From Alteromonas mediterranea DE (GTDB taxonomy: Bacteria; Pseudomonadota; Gammaproteobacteria; Enterobacterales; Alteromonadaceae): a DNA stretch of 6,483 nucleotides. The number at the start of each line of letters is the position of its first letter. The stretch's first letter is position 1. Positions 1-5,261 of this stretch are shown one piece after another. The notes beneath the pieces are model-generated. The model did no database searches, was not told where the DNA came from, and saw only the letters and a program-made list of their open reading frames with translations. Both the position numbers and the translations under genes were made by a program. The stretch spans positions 4,382,875 through 4,389,357 of the forward strand of contig NC_011138.3 in the NCBI RefSeq assembly GCF_000020585.3. Direction: 5' to 3'.

Positions 1-205
1 AGCCGATAAGCATCACTAATAACACTGCGACACCCGCAAGAAGGATATGGCCTCCGTAGCCAGTTTCCCCTTTTGTGGCTTCTACAACATAGTTTCCTGC
101 CCCCACGGCGATAAGAAATAATGCGATAGCACCAACAATGGGCCAAGGGCTTTGCGCGGGTACATAGTATTTTTGGTATTCATCTTTTTGAATTTCGGGC
201 TGCAT
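1..205 (-). CDS. ctaE: Cytochrome c oxidase subunit III, N-terminal part (cut by window edge)
   Basis: This is the 5' end of a gene running off the left edge; 68 codons are visible. The product begins MQPEIQKDEYQKYYVPAQSP, followed by a hydrophobic stretch (about residues 22-40) and the start of a second one (about 53-68). The soluble start with a YYVPAQSPWP motif leading into the first membrane helix is what I recognise for subunit III of bacterial aa3-type oxidases. Subunit III stabilises the catalytic core of the oxidase in the inner membrane and has no redox centre of its own. The ATG at 203-205 is preceded by AAGGAG with six bases of spacing, which fixes the start. The gene follows ctaG by 23 bases and is the fourth gene seen in the operon, matching the common proteobacterial order II-I-ctaG-III. 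The symbol varies between genomes (ctaE, coxC). Confidence 0.9.
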   Translation of the reverse strand, partial: MQPEIQKDEYQKYYVPAQSPWPIVGAIALFLIAVGAGNYVVEATKGETGYGGHILLAGVAVLLVMLIG

Positions 206-211
206 TTTTTT

Positions 212-217
212 CTCCTT
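212..217 (-). promoter_or_regulatory. Ribosome binding site of subunit III gene
   Basis: AAGGAG on the minus strand with a six-base A-only spacer before the ATG at 205. It lies in the 23-base gap after the ctaG stop, which leaves no room for a separate promoter and supports cotranscription. Confidence 0.8.
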
Positions 218-228
218 ATCCCTTGTGC

Positions 229-816
229 CTATTCACCGGTCGACGGTGTCGAAGCCATAAAGGGATTCGGTGTTGTCGTTAGGTCACTTGCTCGCGCTGT
301 GACGTCATAGAGTGTGTACTGCAAAGTAAAAAAGGTAATATCTTCAGGTAACTGAGGGTCTACATAAAACTGCATAGGCATGTAGGCTTCGCTACCTGCG
401 GACAAAGGCTGCTGGTTAAAACAGAAGCATTCCGTCTTATTTAAATAAAGTGCTGCCATGCCTGGTGATACAGAAGGAATGGCTTGAGCCACAATATTGC
501 TAGAGGCTGGGTTTCGAACGTAAAACGACACCGTGTTGAGCTCACCGGGGTGAACTTTCACACGCTTCGTCTCGGCGCGAAACTCCCACGGCATGCCGGT
601 ATTTGTGCGGGTAATAAACTCGACGGTCACTGTTCTGGACGTATCAATTTCAACCGATTGATAAACTGCTGCAGTCCCTTCAGTTTTGCCGTTAATTCCC
701 GTTACATCACAAAACACATCGTAAAGAGGAACAAGTGCGAAGCCGAAGCCAAACATGCCGATAACAATGGCGATAAGCTTGATCACCATTTTGTTGTTTG
801 TACTTTGTTGTGACAT
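229..816 (-). CDS. ctaG: Cytochrome c oxidase assembly protein CtaG/Cox11
   Basis: A 195-residue copper chaperone that delivers copper to the CuB site of subunit I. It should be anchored in the inner membrane by one N-terminal helix (residues about 11-31), with its copper-binding domain in the periplasm. The family signature is clear: ALVPLYDVFCDVTG just after the helix (Cys36), then the copper-binding CFCF motif (Cys130 and Cys132) in TECFCFNQQPL, and a C-terminal MPMQFYVDP segment. The length is normal for Cox11 (about 180-200 residues). I chose the ATG at 814-816 because GGAGGT lies six bases before it. An in-frame TTG at 838-840 would add eight residues but would place that ribosome site inside the gene. 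It sits between the subunit I and III genes, as in many proteobacteria. No internal promoter is evident, although the 140-base gap upstream could hold one. Confidence 0.96.
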   Translation of the reverse strand: MSQQSTNNKMVIKLIAIVIGMFGFGFALVPLYDVFCDVTGINGKTEGTAAVYQSVEIDTSRTVTVEFITRTNTGMPWEFRAETKRVKVHPGELNTVSFYVRNPASSNIVAQAIPSVSPGMAALYLNKTECFCFNQQPLSAGSEAYMPMQFYVDPQLPEDITFFTLQYTLYDVTARASDLTTTPNPFMASTPSTGE

Positions 817-822
817 CACGCT

Positions 823-828
823 ACCTCC
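823..828 (-). promoter_or_regulatory. Ribosome binding site of ctaG (decides the start)
   Basis: GGAGGT on the minus strand, six bases before the ATG at 816. A full-strength site here argues for the 195-residue form and against the upstream in-frame TTG at 840. Confidence 0.8.
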
Positions 829-895
829 GAGTAAATTCAAAGGTAAGGACTGTTAAACGCTATGATAAGCGCCCCAACATCCCTACCGTCTGTGG

Positions 896-919
896 TGTGT
901 GAATTTCCTTACTCACACA
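896..919 (-). repeat. Small hairpin in the coxA-ctaG gap
   Basis: TGTGTGA (896-902) and TCACACA (913-919) form a perfect 7-base inverted repeat around a 10-base loop. It lies in the 140-base gap between the coxA stop and the ctaG start. No run of T follows on the minus strand, so it does not look like an intrinsic terminator. It could be an mRNA processing or stability element, an operator, or chance. Apart from this hairpin and the ctaG ribosome site I see nothing convincing in the gap. Confidence 0.35.
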
Positions 920-956
920 GGCCATGTCTCACGTATAACACGCCCAACCTAAGCCC

Positions 957-2570
957 TTATTTAACAACAGGTGGGGTTTCGAACGTGTGGTAAGGAGCAG
1001 GTGATGGAATTTCCCACTCAAGACCTTCAGCGCCGTCCCATACCTGCGCTGACACGCCTTCTCCCTGCTTTTTGCAAGCCTTAATAAGCAATGCGAGGAA
1101 GATAAGTTGAGATAAACCAAATGCGAAGCCGCCCAAGCTTATCCACTTGTTAAAATCGGCGAACTGTAAAGCATAATCTGGAATACGACGTGGCATACCC
1201 GCTAAACCTACAAAGTGCATAGGGAAAAACAAAACATTCACCGACACGAGGGAACACCAGAAATGCCATTTTGCCAATGTAGTGTCGTACATTTTGCCGG
1301 TCCATTTAGGTAGCCAATAGTAAACGGCTGCCATGATGGAAAAGACGGCCCCTGTCACAAGTACATAGTGAAAGTGAGCCACTACGAAGTAGGTATCGTG
1401 GTATTGGAAGTCAACTGGCGTTATCGCAAGCATAAGTCCCGATAACCCGCCTATGGTGAAAAGCACGATAAAGGCAATCGCAAACATCATCGGCATTTCA
1501 AAACTTAGCGAGCCACGCCACATAGTGGCCACCCAGTTAAACACTTTTACGCCAGTTGGCACCGAAATCAGCATGGTGGCAAACATGAAAAACATTTCCA
1601 TATAAACTGGCATGCCCGTGGTAAACATGTGGTGAGCCCAAACGACAAATGACAACAGCGCAATGGACGCGGTTGCATAAACCATAGAAGCATAACCAAA
1701 TAGCTTTTTACGGGAAAAAGTAGGAACAATTTGCGAGATAATACCAAAGGCCGGCAATATCATTATGTACACTTCAGGGTGACCGAAGAACCAAAAAATG
1801 TGCTGGAACATGACGGGGTCACCGCCACCTGCTGCATCAAAGAAGCTTGTTCCAAAGAATTTATCGGTCAATACCATGGTTACCGCGCCTGCTAGCACTG
1901 GCATAACGGCAATAAGAAGGAATGCAGTGATTAGCCATGTCCACACAAATAGCGGCATTTTCATCCAGGTCATGCCAGGGGCACGCATATTGAAAATCGT
2001 CACAATAACGTTAATCGCCCCCATAATGGATGAAATGCCCATTATGTGAACCGAAAACACAAACAGCGCTGTAGAATCGCCGCTATATGTTGTGGAAAGT
2101 GGCGCATAGAACGTCCAGCCAAATGCTGGGCCACCGCCTTCCATGAACAGCGAGCTCAACAGTATGAGAAACGCGCCGGGCAGGATCCAGAAACTCCAGT
2201 TATTCATGCGAGGCAATGCCATATCTGGCGCACCTATCATCATGGGGATTAACCAGTTAGCAAGCCCGGTAAAAGCAGGCATTACCGCGCCAAAAACCAT
2301 GATAAGCCCATGCACTGTGGTCATTTGGTTAAAGAAATTTGGTTCAACAATTTGTAAGCCAGGCTGAAACAGTTCAGCCCGGATAACCATTGCCATCGCA
2401 CCGCCCACTAAGAACATGATAAAGGCGAACCATAGATAGAGTGTGCCTATGTCCTTGTGGTTAGTGGTAAACAACCAACGGGTAACCCCCTTTGGAATAT
2501 GGTCGTGATGCTCATGATCATCGTGTTGCGCAGAGGTATCTGGCGAAATAACTTCAGTTGCTTTGCTCAT
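957..2570 (-). CDS. coxA: Cytochrome c oxidase subunit I (aa3-type, heme-copper oxidase type A)
   Basis: The 537-residue catalytic subunit reduces O2 to water and pumps protons across the inner membrane. After a His/Asp-rich N-terminus (HDDHEHHDH, residues 16-24) the family core starts at [12 protein letters not shown]. Visible ligands are His87 (TVHG) and His401 (HFH) for the low-spin heme, His399 for the high-spin heme, and His264, His313 and His314 for CuB. Tyr268 in GHPEVY is placed for the His-Tyr crosslink. Both proton channels are represented: Asp116 in GAPDMALPR and Glu266 in GHPEV (D channel), and Lys342 in PTGVKVFNW (K channel). The glutamate in GHPEV places it with type A1 oxidases. 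The hydrophobic pattern fits the usual 12 helices and the length is normal. AGGAG at 2577-2581 supports the ATG at 2570; the coxB stop is nine bases away. Nothing is missing or broken. Confidence 0.98.
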   Translation of the reverse strand: MSKATEVISPDTSAQHDDHEHHDHIPKGVTRWLFTTNHKDIGTLYLWFAFIMFLVGGAMAMVIRAELFQPGLQIVEPNFFNQMTTVHGLIMVFGAVMPAFTGLANWLIPMMIGAPDMALPRMNNWSFWILPGAFLILLSSLFMEGGGPAFGWTFYAPLSTTYSGDSTALFVFSVHIMGISSIMGAINVIVTIFNMRAPGMTWMKMPLFVWTWLITAFLLIAVMPVLAGAVTMVLTDKFFGTSFFDAAGGGDPVMFQHIFWFFGHPEVYIMILPAFGIISQIVPTFSRKKLFGYASMVYATASIALLSFVVWAHHMFTTGMPVYMEMFFMFATMLISVPTGVKVFNWVATMWRGSLSFEMPMMFAIAFIVLFTIGGLSGLMLAITPVDFQYHDTYFVVAHFHYVLVTGAVFSIMAAVYYWLPKWTGKMYDTTLAKWHFWCSLVSVNVLFFPMHFVGLAGMPRRIPDYALQFADFNKWISLGGFAFGLSQLIFLALLIKACKKQGEGVSAQVWDGAEGLEWEIPSPAPYHTFETPPVVK

Positions 2571-2576
2571 GATCTG

Positions 2577-2581
2577 CTCCT
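2577..2581 (-). promoter_or_regulatory. coxA ribosome binding site overlapping the coxB stop
   Basis: AGGAG on the minus strand overlaps the TAG stop codon of coxB (2580-2582), giving TAGGAG, and lies six bases before the coxA ATG. A ribosome ending on coxB covers this site, which favours translational coupling of subunits II and I. Confidence 0.75.
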
Positions 2582-3743
2582 AGTTTCCGTTCGCAACAGC
2601 GTTGACATCTTTAGCCTGAACCATGTCACCGGTGTTGTTACCCCACGCATTTCGCTCGTAGGTAACAACAGCTGCTATTTCTTTAAGACTTAACATTTTG
2701 CCAAAGGCTTGCATGGCCGTGCCTGACTTACCGTGAAGCACAATGTCGATATGGCCTTGCTGATCTTCTTTGGCCATTTTGCTGCCTTTGAGTGCTGGAA
2801 ACACGCCAGGGAGACCTTCACCGTTTGGCATGTGACATGCTGCGCAAGTCGCGTTATAAACACGCTCACCTTCTTGCATTAACTCGTCCATCGACATATT
2901 CATAGAAAGGAGACGCTGCTCCTCTTCTTTTGCCTGACGAACCATTGCTTCTTGTTCACTCATCCACTTATCAAACTCAGCGGGCTCTTTGGCAATAACC
3001 ACAACGGGCATATAACCGTGATCTTTTCCGCACAATTCAGCACACTGTCCGCGATAAATGCCGGGCTCATTTACATTGGCCCATGACTCGTTAATAAATC
3101 CAGGGTTGGCATCTTTCTTAACGGCAAAATCTGGAACCCACCACGAATGAATAACGTCGTCAGAGGTAATAAGAAATCGTATTTTTTTGCCCGTAGGTAT
3201 CACTAGTGGACGGTCAACCTCAAGTAAGTAGTTATCGGTTTTCTGAAACTTGTTTTCAATCTGCTCTCTTTGTGTGGCAAGAAGCGAGTAGAACTCCACG
3301 TCACTGTCCATATATTTATAATGCCACTTCCATTGCGACCCTGTGACCAACACTGTCATATCGGGTTCAGTGGTATCTTCCATCGCGATTAGCGTATTTG
3401 CAGCCGGTACCGCCATAAAAACGAGAATAAGGAAAGGGATAACGGTCCACGCGATTTCTACTTTTACATTTTCATGAAAGTTAGCGGGCTTAGCGCCACG
3501 AGACTTTCTATGTAGATACATAGACGCGAACATCACGCCAAACACGACCACCGCAATGCCAACACAAATGAAGAACATCAACATATGGAGGTCGTAAACC
3601 TGACCACTAATGTCGGTAGCACCGCGTCGTAAATTAAGTGAAGAGATTTCTTCACTTGCTTCTTGCGCGAAAATCAATGAAGAGAAAAGCAAAAATGGTA
3701 GGCTTGCGCACCACCTTGCCAATACGGTCGTTAGTTGTTTCAC
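2580..3743 (-). CDS. coxB: Cytochrome c oxidase subunit II with fused C-terminal cytochrome c domain
   Basis: A 387-residue subunit that accepts electrons and passes them to subunit I. It starts with a signal-like segment (residues about 8-26, ending FAQEAS), then two membrane helices (about 53-75 and 98-118). The periplasmic cupredoxin domain carries the binuclear CuA site: His199, Cys234, Glu236, Cys238, His242 and Met245 in SDDVIHSWW and CAELCGKDHGYM. WKWHYKY (138-144) is the aromatic electron-entry region. After a charged linker (about 252-290) comes a class I cytochrome c domain with CAACH (300-304) and a likely distal ligand Met344 in GTAMQAFGK. The extra domain accounts for the length above the roughly 250-300 residues of unfused subunit II and resembles caa3-type oxidases. 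The start is GTG at 3741-3743, supported by GGAGGT five bases upstream. First gene of the operon. Confidence 0.97.
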   Translation of the reverse strand: MKQLTTVLARWCASLPFLLFSSLIFAQEASEEISSLNLRRGATDISGQVYDLHMLMFFICVGIAVVVFGVMFASMYLHRKSRGAKPANFHENVKVEIAWTVIPFLILVFMAVPAANTLIAMEDTTEPDMTVLVTGSQWKWHYKYMDSDVEFYSLLATQREQIENKFQKTDNYLLEVDRPLVIPTGKKIRFLITSDDVIHSWWVPDFAVKKDANPGFINESWANVNEPGIYRGQCAELCGKDHGYMPVVVIAKEPAEFDKWMSEQEAMVRQAKEEEQRLLSMNMSMDELMQEGERVYNATCAACHMPNGEGLPGVFPALKGSKMAKEDQQGHIDIVLHGKSGTAMQAFGKMLSLKEIAAVVTYERNAWGNNTGDMVQAKDVNAVANGN

Positions 3744-3748
3744 TCAGC

Positions 3749-3754
3749 ACCTCC
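3749..3754 (-). promoter_or_regulatory. Ribosome binding site for the GTG start of coxB
   Basis: GGAGGT on the minus strand, five bases before GTG at 3743. No in-frame ATG lies at a better distance, so the GTG start with the signal-like N-terminus is preferred. A perfect Shine-Dalgarno may offset the weaker start codon. Confidence 0.75.
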
Positions 3755-3846
3755 GGAATGGTACGGCTAAAGGCGCTATCTTGTTTTGCGCTAACCCTAC
3801 CAAATGAATTGCGAACGATTGACCCATAACCTCAACTTGTAAAACA

Positions 3847-3876
3847 AATTTAGAGTCATTGTTATTATTTTGTTAA
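3847..3876 (-). promoter_or_regulatory. Candidate sigma70-type promoter of the cox operon
   Basis: On the minus strand TTAACA (3871-3876, five of six to the -35 consensus) is followed after 18 bases by TAAATT (3847-3852, four of six to -10). Transcription would start near 3840, leaving a leader of roughly 95 bases before coxB. TATACA at 3879-3884 is another possible -10, but it has no good -35. This is a best guess by eye in an AT-rich region. Confidence 0.35.
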
Positions 3877-3889
3877 TCTCTGTATAAGA

Positions 3890-3899
3890 ATTGCGCAAT
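3890..3899. repeat. ATTGCGCAAT palindrome upstream of the cox promoter
   Basis: A perfect 10-base palindrome just upstream of the candidate -35. The overlapping octamer GAATTGCG (3888-3895) recurs at 3806-3813 inside the predicted leader. The two copies flank the candidate promoter, which could fit a regulator site, but I recognise no known consensus. Confidence 0.25.
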
Positions 3900-3900
3900 A

Positions 3901-4070
3901 ATGTCGTGCCGTCTAGTCTTTTCTATTAAAAACTTAACGAAGTGGTTAATATTTAATCATTTGGTTAAAAGTCAGCATAAGATGAGGTGTGCAGGAAGTA
4001 AGCTTTAGAATGTGCAAACGCGCAGTAAATCAAACGCCCATTTTGAACGTGGAGACAACGTCGATGTTAC
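3901..4070. other. Non-coding stretch upstream of the cox operon; nothing recognised
   Basis: Part of the 583-base gap between coxB and lexA. It is AT-rich and both strands are full of stops. The only ORF of note is a 21-codon ATG ORF at 4010-4075 without a well-placed ribosome site. I see no tRNA, mobile-element end or clear promoter here. Confidence 0.5.
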
Positions 4071-4100
4071 ATTAACTTGCTATTAAATAGACAAGTTAAT
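4071..4100. repeat. 9-base perfect inverted repeat
   Basis: ATTAACTTG (4071-4079) and CAAGTTAAT (4092-4100) are perfect reverse complements separated by 12 bases. The spacer itself contains the near-palindrome TATTAAATA. No T-run follows on either strand, so it is not an intrinsic terminator. It ends five bases before the -35 of the candidate plus-strand promoter, which suggests an operator, but no regulator can be named. Confidence 0.5.
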
Positions 4101-4105
4101 CCACC

Positions 4106-4136
4106 TTGAACGACAGTTTTAAACAGTGCTTATATT
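4106..4136 (+). promoter_or_regulatory. Candidate promoter of a short plus-strand transcript
   Basis: TTGAAC (4106-4111) and TATATT (4131-4136, five of six to -10) are separated by 19 bases, slightly long, with TG two bases before the -10. The spacer holds ACAGT twice with a 10-base period (4113-4117, 4123-4127) and the palindrome GTTTTAAAC (4116-4124). Transcription would start near 4143, about 10 bases before the Shine-Dalgarno of the 17-codon ORF. Found by eye, without experimental support. Confidence 0.35.
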
Positions 4137-4163
4137 TTGTAATAGCTGTCGCGGGAGGTATTC

Positions 4164-4217
4164 ATGGACGAAATAAAGAGAAATCTACCGCACAATAGTG
4201 GATTCAAGGATTTCTAG
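4164..4217 (+). CDS. Possible 17-residue peptide or leader ORF, function unknown
   Basis: ATG at 4164 opens a 17-codon ORF (MDEIKRNLPHNSGFKDF) ending at TAG 4215-4217. A strong Shine-Dalgarno, GGGAGGT (4153-4159), precedes it by four bases, slightly close but usable. The peptide is hydrophilic with mixed charge and has no signal sequence or membrane segment; I do not recognise it. A candidate promoter lies just upstream, and the lexA terminator hairpin lies about 65 bases downstream, followed in this direction by four Ts. It could be a small protein, a leader peptide, the translated part of a small RNA, or a remnant of a decayed gene. The ribosome site is the best evidence; chance is not excluded. 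Confidence 0.3.
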   Translation: MDEIKRNLPHNSGFKDF

Positions 4218-4280
4218 TAGGAATAGGATATTCAAACCTAATTTGCTTAAAGCAGAACAAAAACGGGGAGTAAAAGGCAC

Positions 4281-4307
4281 AAAAAAAGCGGCTAATGCAC
4301 CGCTTTT
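4281..4307 (-). terminator. Intrinsic terminator of lexA (possibly bidirectional)
   Basis: On the minus strand AAAAGCGG (4300-4307) pairs with CCGCTTTT (4284-4291) around an 8-base loop, and the T-run continues to 4281, giving seven Ts. It starts 20 bases after the lexA stop. Read on the plus strand the same hairpin is followed by four Ts, so it may also stop transcription from the left, less efficiently. It separates lexA from the co-oriented cox operon. Confidence 0.88.
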
Positions 4308-4326
4308 GATCAAAGAAGCTAAAACC

Positions 4327-4953
4327 TTACATCCAATCAGCGTTTCGTATAACGCCTACTGCAATACCTTCGATTGCGAAGGGCTCATTTGCAAGGTCAA
4401 CTTTTATCGGTGAAAACTCTTCATTTTCAGCATGAAGTAATACCTCGCGACCGCGTTTTTCTAGACGCTTCACAGTAACATCTTCATCAACTCGAGCTAC
4501 CACCACTTGTCCATTATGTACATCAGTCGTGCGATGCACAGCTAGCAGATCACCGTCTAAAATGCCAATGTCTTTCATACTCATACCGTTTACACGAAGT
4601 AAAAAGTCTGCTTGAGGTTGGAATAGGGCTGGGTCTACCTTGTAATGAGACTCAACGTGCTCTTGAGCTAAAATAGGCTCTCCAGCAGCTACACGCCCAA
4701 TTAAAGGCAGGCCTTCTTCCTCTTCAGCTTCATTGTCCAGAGGAATATTGAGCTTTATACCTCGCGACGTACCCGGCAAAATTTCAATCACGCCTTTACG
4801 CGCCAAGGCTTTCAAGTGTTCTTCCGCGGCGTTGGCAGAACGGAAACCAAGCTGACGGGCAATTTCAGCACGCGTAGGCGGCATTCCCGTTTCTTGCATG
4901 GTTGTTTTAATAAGTTCTAAAACTTCAGTTTGTCGAGCTGTGAGTGGGCGCAT
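4327..4953 (-). CDS. lexA: LexA repressor (SOS response regulator, self-cleaving)
   Basis: A 208-residue transcription repressor of the SOS regulon. DNA damage activates RecA, which stimulates LexA to cut itself and release its operators. The N-terminal winged helix-turn-helix starts [15 protein letters not shown], with the recognition region [22 protein letters not shown] (about 25-46). An acidic linker (EAEEEE, 75-80) leads to the S24-type peptidase domain. The cleavage bond is Ala90-Gly91 in VAAGEP, the nucleophile is Ser125 in NGMSM and the general base is Lys162 in VTVKRLEK. Each is six residues beyond the E. coli equivalents (84/85, 119, 156), so the linker is slightly longer. Its promoter carries two SOS boxes, so it should repress itself. 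A terminator follows directly, so it appears monocistronic, without dinF. Confidence 0.98.
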   Translation of the reverse strand: MRPLTARQTEVLELIKTTMQETGMPPTRAEIARQLGFRSANAAEEHLKALARKGVIEILPGTSRGIKLNIPLDNEAEEEEGLPLIGRVAAGEPILAQEHVESHYKVDPALFQPQADFLLRVNGMSMKDIGILDGDLLAVHRTTDVHNGQVVVARVDEDVTVKRLEKRGREVLLHAENEEFSPIKVDLANEPFAIEGIAVGVIRNADWM

Positions 4954-4960
4954 AAAAGAC

Positions 4961-4976
4961 CTGTCTGTTCATACAG
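4961..4976. promoter_or_regulatory. SOS box 1 (LexA operator)
   Basis: CTGT-N8-ACAG with the central bases CTGTTCAT is a full match to the conserved outer bases of the gammaproteobacterial LexA site. It begins eight bases upstream of the lexA ATG. On the minus strand its CAGG (4960-4963) is also the best available lexA ribosome binding site. Confidence 0.85.
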
Positions 4977-4979
4977 TTC

Positions 4980-4995
4980 CTGTAAGTATATACAC
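4980..4995. promoter_or_regulatory. SOS box 2 (LexA operator)
   Basis: CTGT-N8-ACAC with an alternating AT core (AAGTATAT), one mismatch to the outer consensus. It lies three bases from box 1, a centre-to-centre distance of 19 bases. It contains the lexA -10 hexamer, so bound LexA would block RNA polymerase. Tandem boxes are also found at E. coli lexA. Confidence 0.78.
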
Positions 4996-5012
4996 CTAAA
5001 ACCAAATAACAA
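4985..5012 (-). promoter_or_regulatory. lexA promoter
   Basis: On the minus strand TTGTTA (5007-5012, four of six) and TATACT (4985-4990, five of six) are separated by 16 bases. The start would fall near 4978, between the two SOS boxes. Placement of the -10 inside box 2 strengthens the assignment. Confidence 0.65.
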
Positions 5013-5137
5013 GCACTTAGCGCGTCTTTTGCTTATTGTAGTTGATGAAGAGCGTATACCTTGCTCTTATCGAGCTAGCAGAAGCATAAATCGCAGCCGC
5101 TTGATAAGCGCGCCACTATCTTAAATACCTTTTTGTT
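5013..5137. other. Middle of the lexA-plsB divergent region; little recognised
   Basis: The gap between the two start codons is 308 bases. This middle part holds only a short CGCTT/AAGCG hairpin (5098-5102, 5106-5110) and no convincing promoter. An in-frame run of plus-strand codons overlapping the lexA start (4930-5124) has no ribosome site or recognisable product. Confidence 0.4.
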
Positions 5138-5153
5138 TTTGAACTTGTTCAAA
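5138..5153. repeat. TTTGAAC-TT-GTTCAAA palindrome, candidate operator upstream of plsB
   Basis: Perfect 7-base arms (5138-5144, 5147-5153) flank two bases, about 110 bases upstream of the plsB ATG. The size and symmetry suit a dimeric repressor of the TetR or GntR type. I cannot assign a regulator, and no T-run makes it a terminator. Confidence 0.45.
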
Positions 5154-5202
5154 TACATGGAGTCATTACAGCAAGTAAAGCAATGATATTGGCTTATCGC
5201 GA

Positions 5203-5227
5203 GATTGTGACGCGATTGTGTTACACT
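5203..5227 (+). promoter_or_regulatory. Candidate plsB extended -10 promoter with a GATTGTG direct repeat
   Basis: TGTTACACT (5219-5227) resembles an extended -10 element; no good -35 is present. Immediately upstream GATTGTG is repeated at 5203-5209 and 5214-5220, an 11-base period that puts both copies on the same face of the helix. Transcription would start near 5234, giving a leader of under 30 bases. This is a weak call made by eye. Confidence 0.3.
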
Positions 5228-5261
5228 CCCCTTGTTTTTATTTCATAGGATTACATAGTTC

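Noticed and set aside
484..813. Plus-strand ORF of 109 codons opposite ctaG
   Set aside because: Antisense to a clear Cox11 gene; composition follows the complementary strand and there is no ribosome site or known motif.
817..840. Upstream in-frame TTG start of ctaG adding eight residues
   Set aside because: The good GGAGGT site lies inside that extension and is correctly spaced for the ATG at 816; the extension adds nothing family-like.
860..916. 18-codon GTG ORF in the coxA-ctaG gap
   Set aside because: No ribosome site at a useful distance, no hydrophobic or recognisable segment, and it overlaps the hairpin; chance is the simplest explanation.
1798..2367. Several plus-strand ORFs of 68-83 codons opposite coxA
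   Set aside because: They overlap each other and lie antisense to conserved transmembrane coding sequence; shadows of coxA.
3610..3829. Plus-strand ORFs of 63-65 codons opposite the start of coxB
   Set aside because: They overlap in two frames, cover the coxB signal sequence and ribosome site in antisense, and have no family resemblance.
3895..3910. Sigma54-like promoter on the minus strand (GGCAC...TTGC)
   Set aside because: GG and GC are separated by 12 bases, whereas sigma54 promoters need 10.
4010..4075. 21-codon plus-strand ORF before the inverted repeat
   Set aside because: The only purine-rich stretch upstream (GGAAG) is about 11 bases away, and its end runs into the inverted repeat; no recognisable product.
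4198..4413. 71-codon GTG ORF on the plus strand
   Set aside because: It reads through the lexA terminator hairpin and into antisense lexA, and has no ribosome site.
4930..5124. 64-codon plus-strand ORF across the lexA start
   Set aside because: It spans the lexA start codon, both SOS boxes and the lexA promoter; no ribosome site or known motif.
5207..5226. Possible CRP site near plsB (TGTGA half-site)
   Set aside because: Only the left half TGTGA is present; no TCACA at the required six-base distance.
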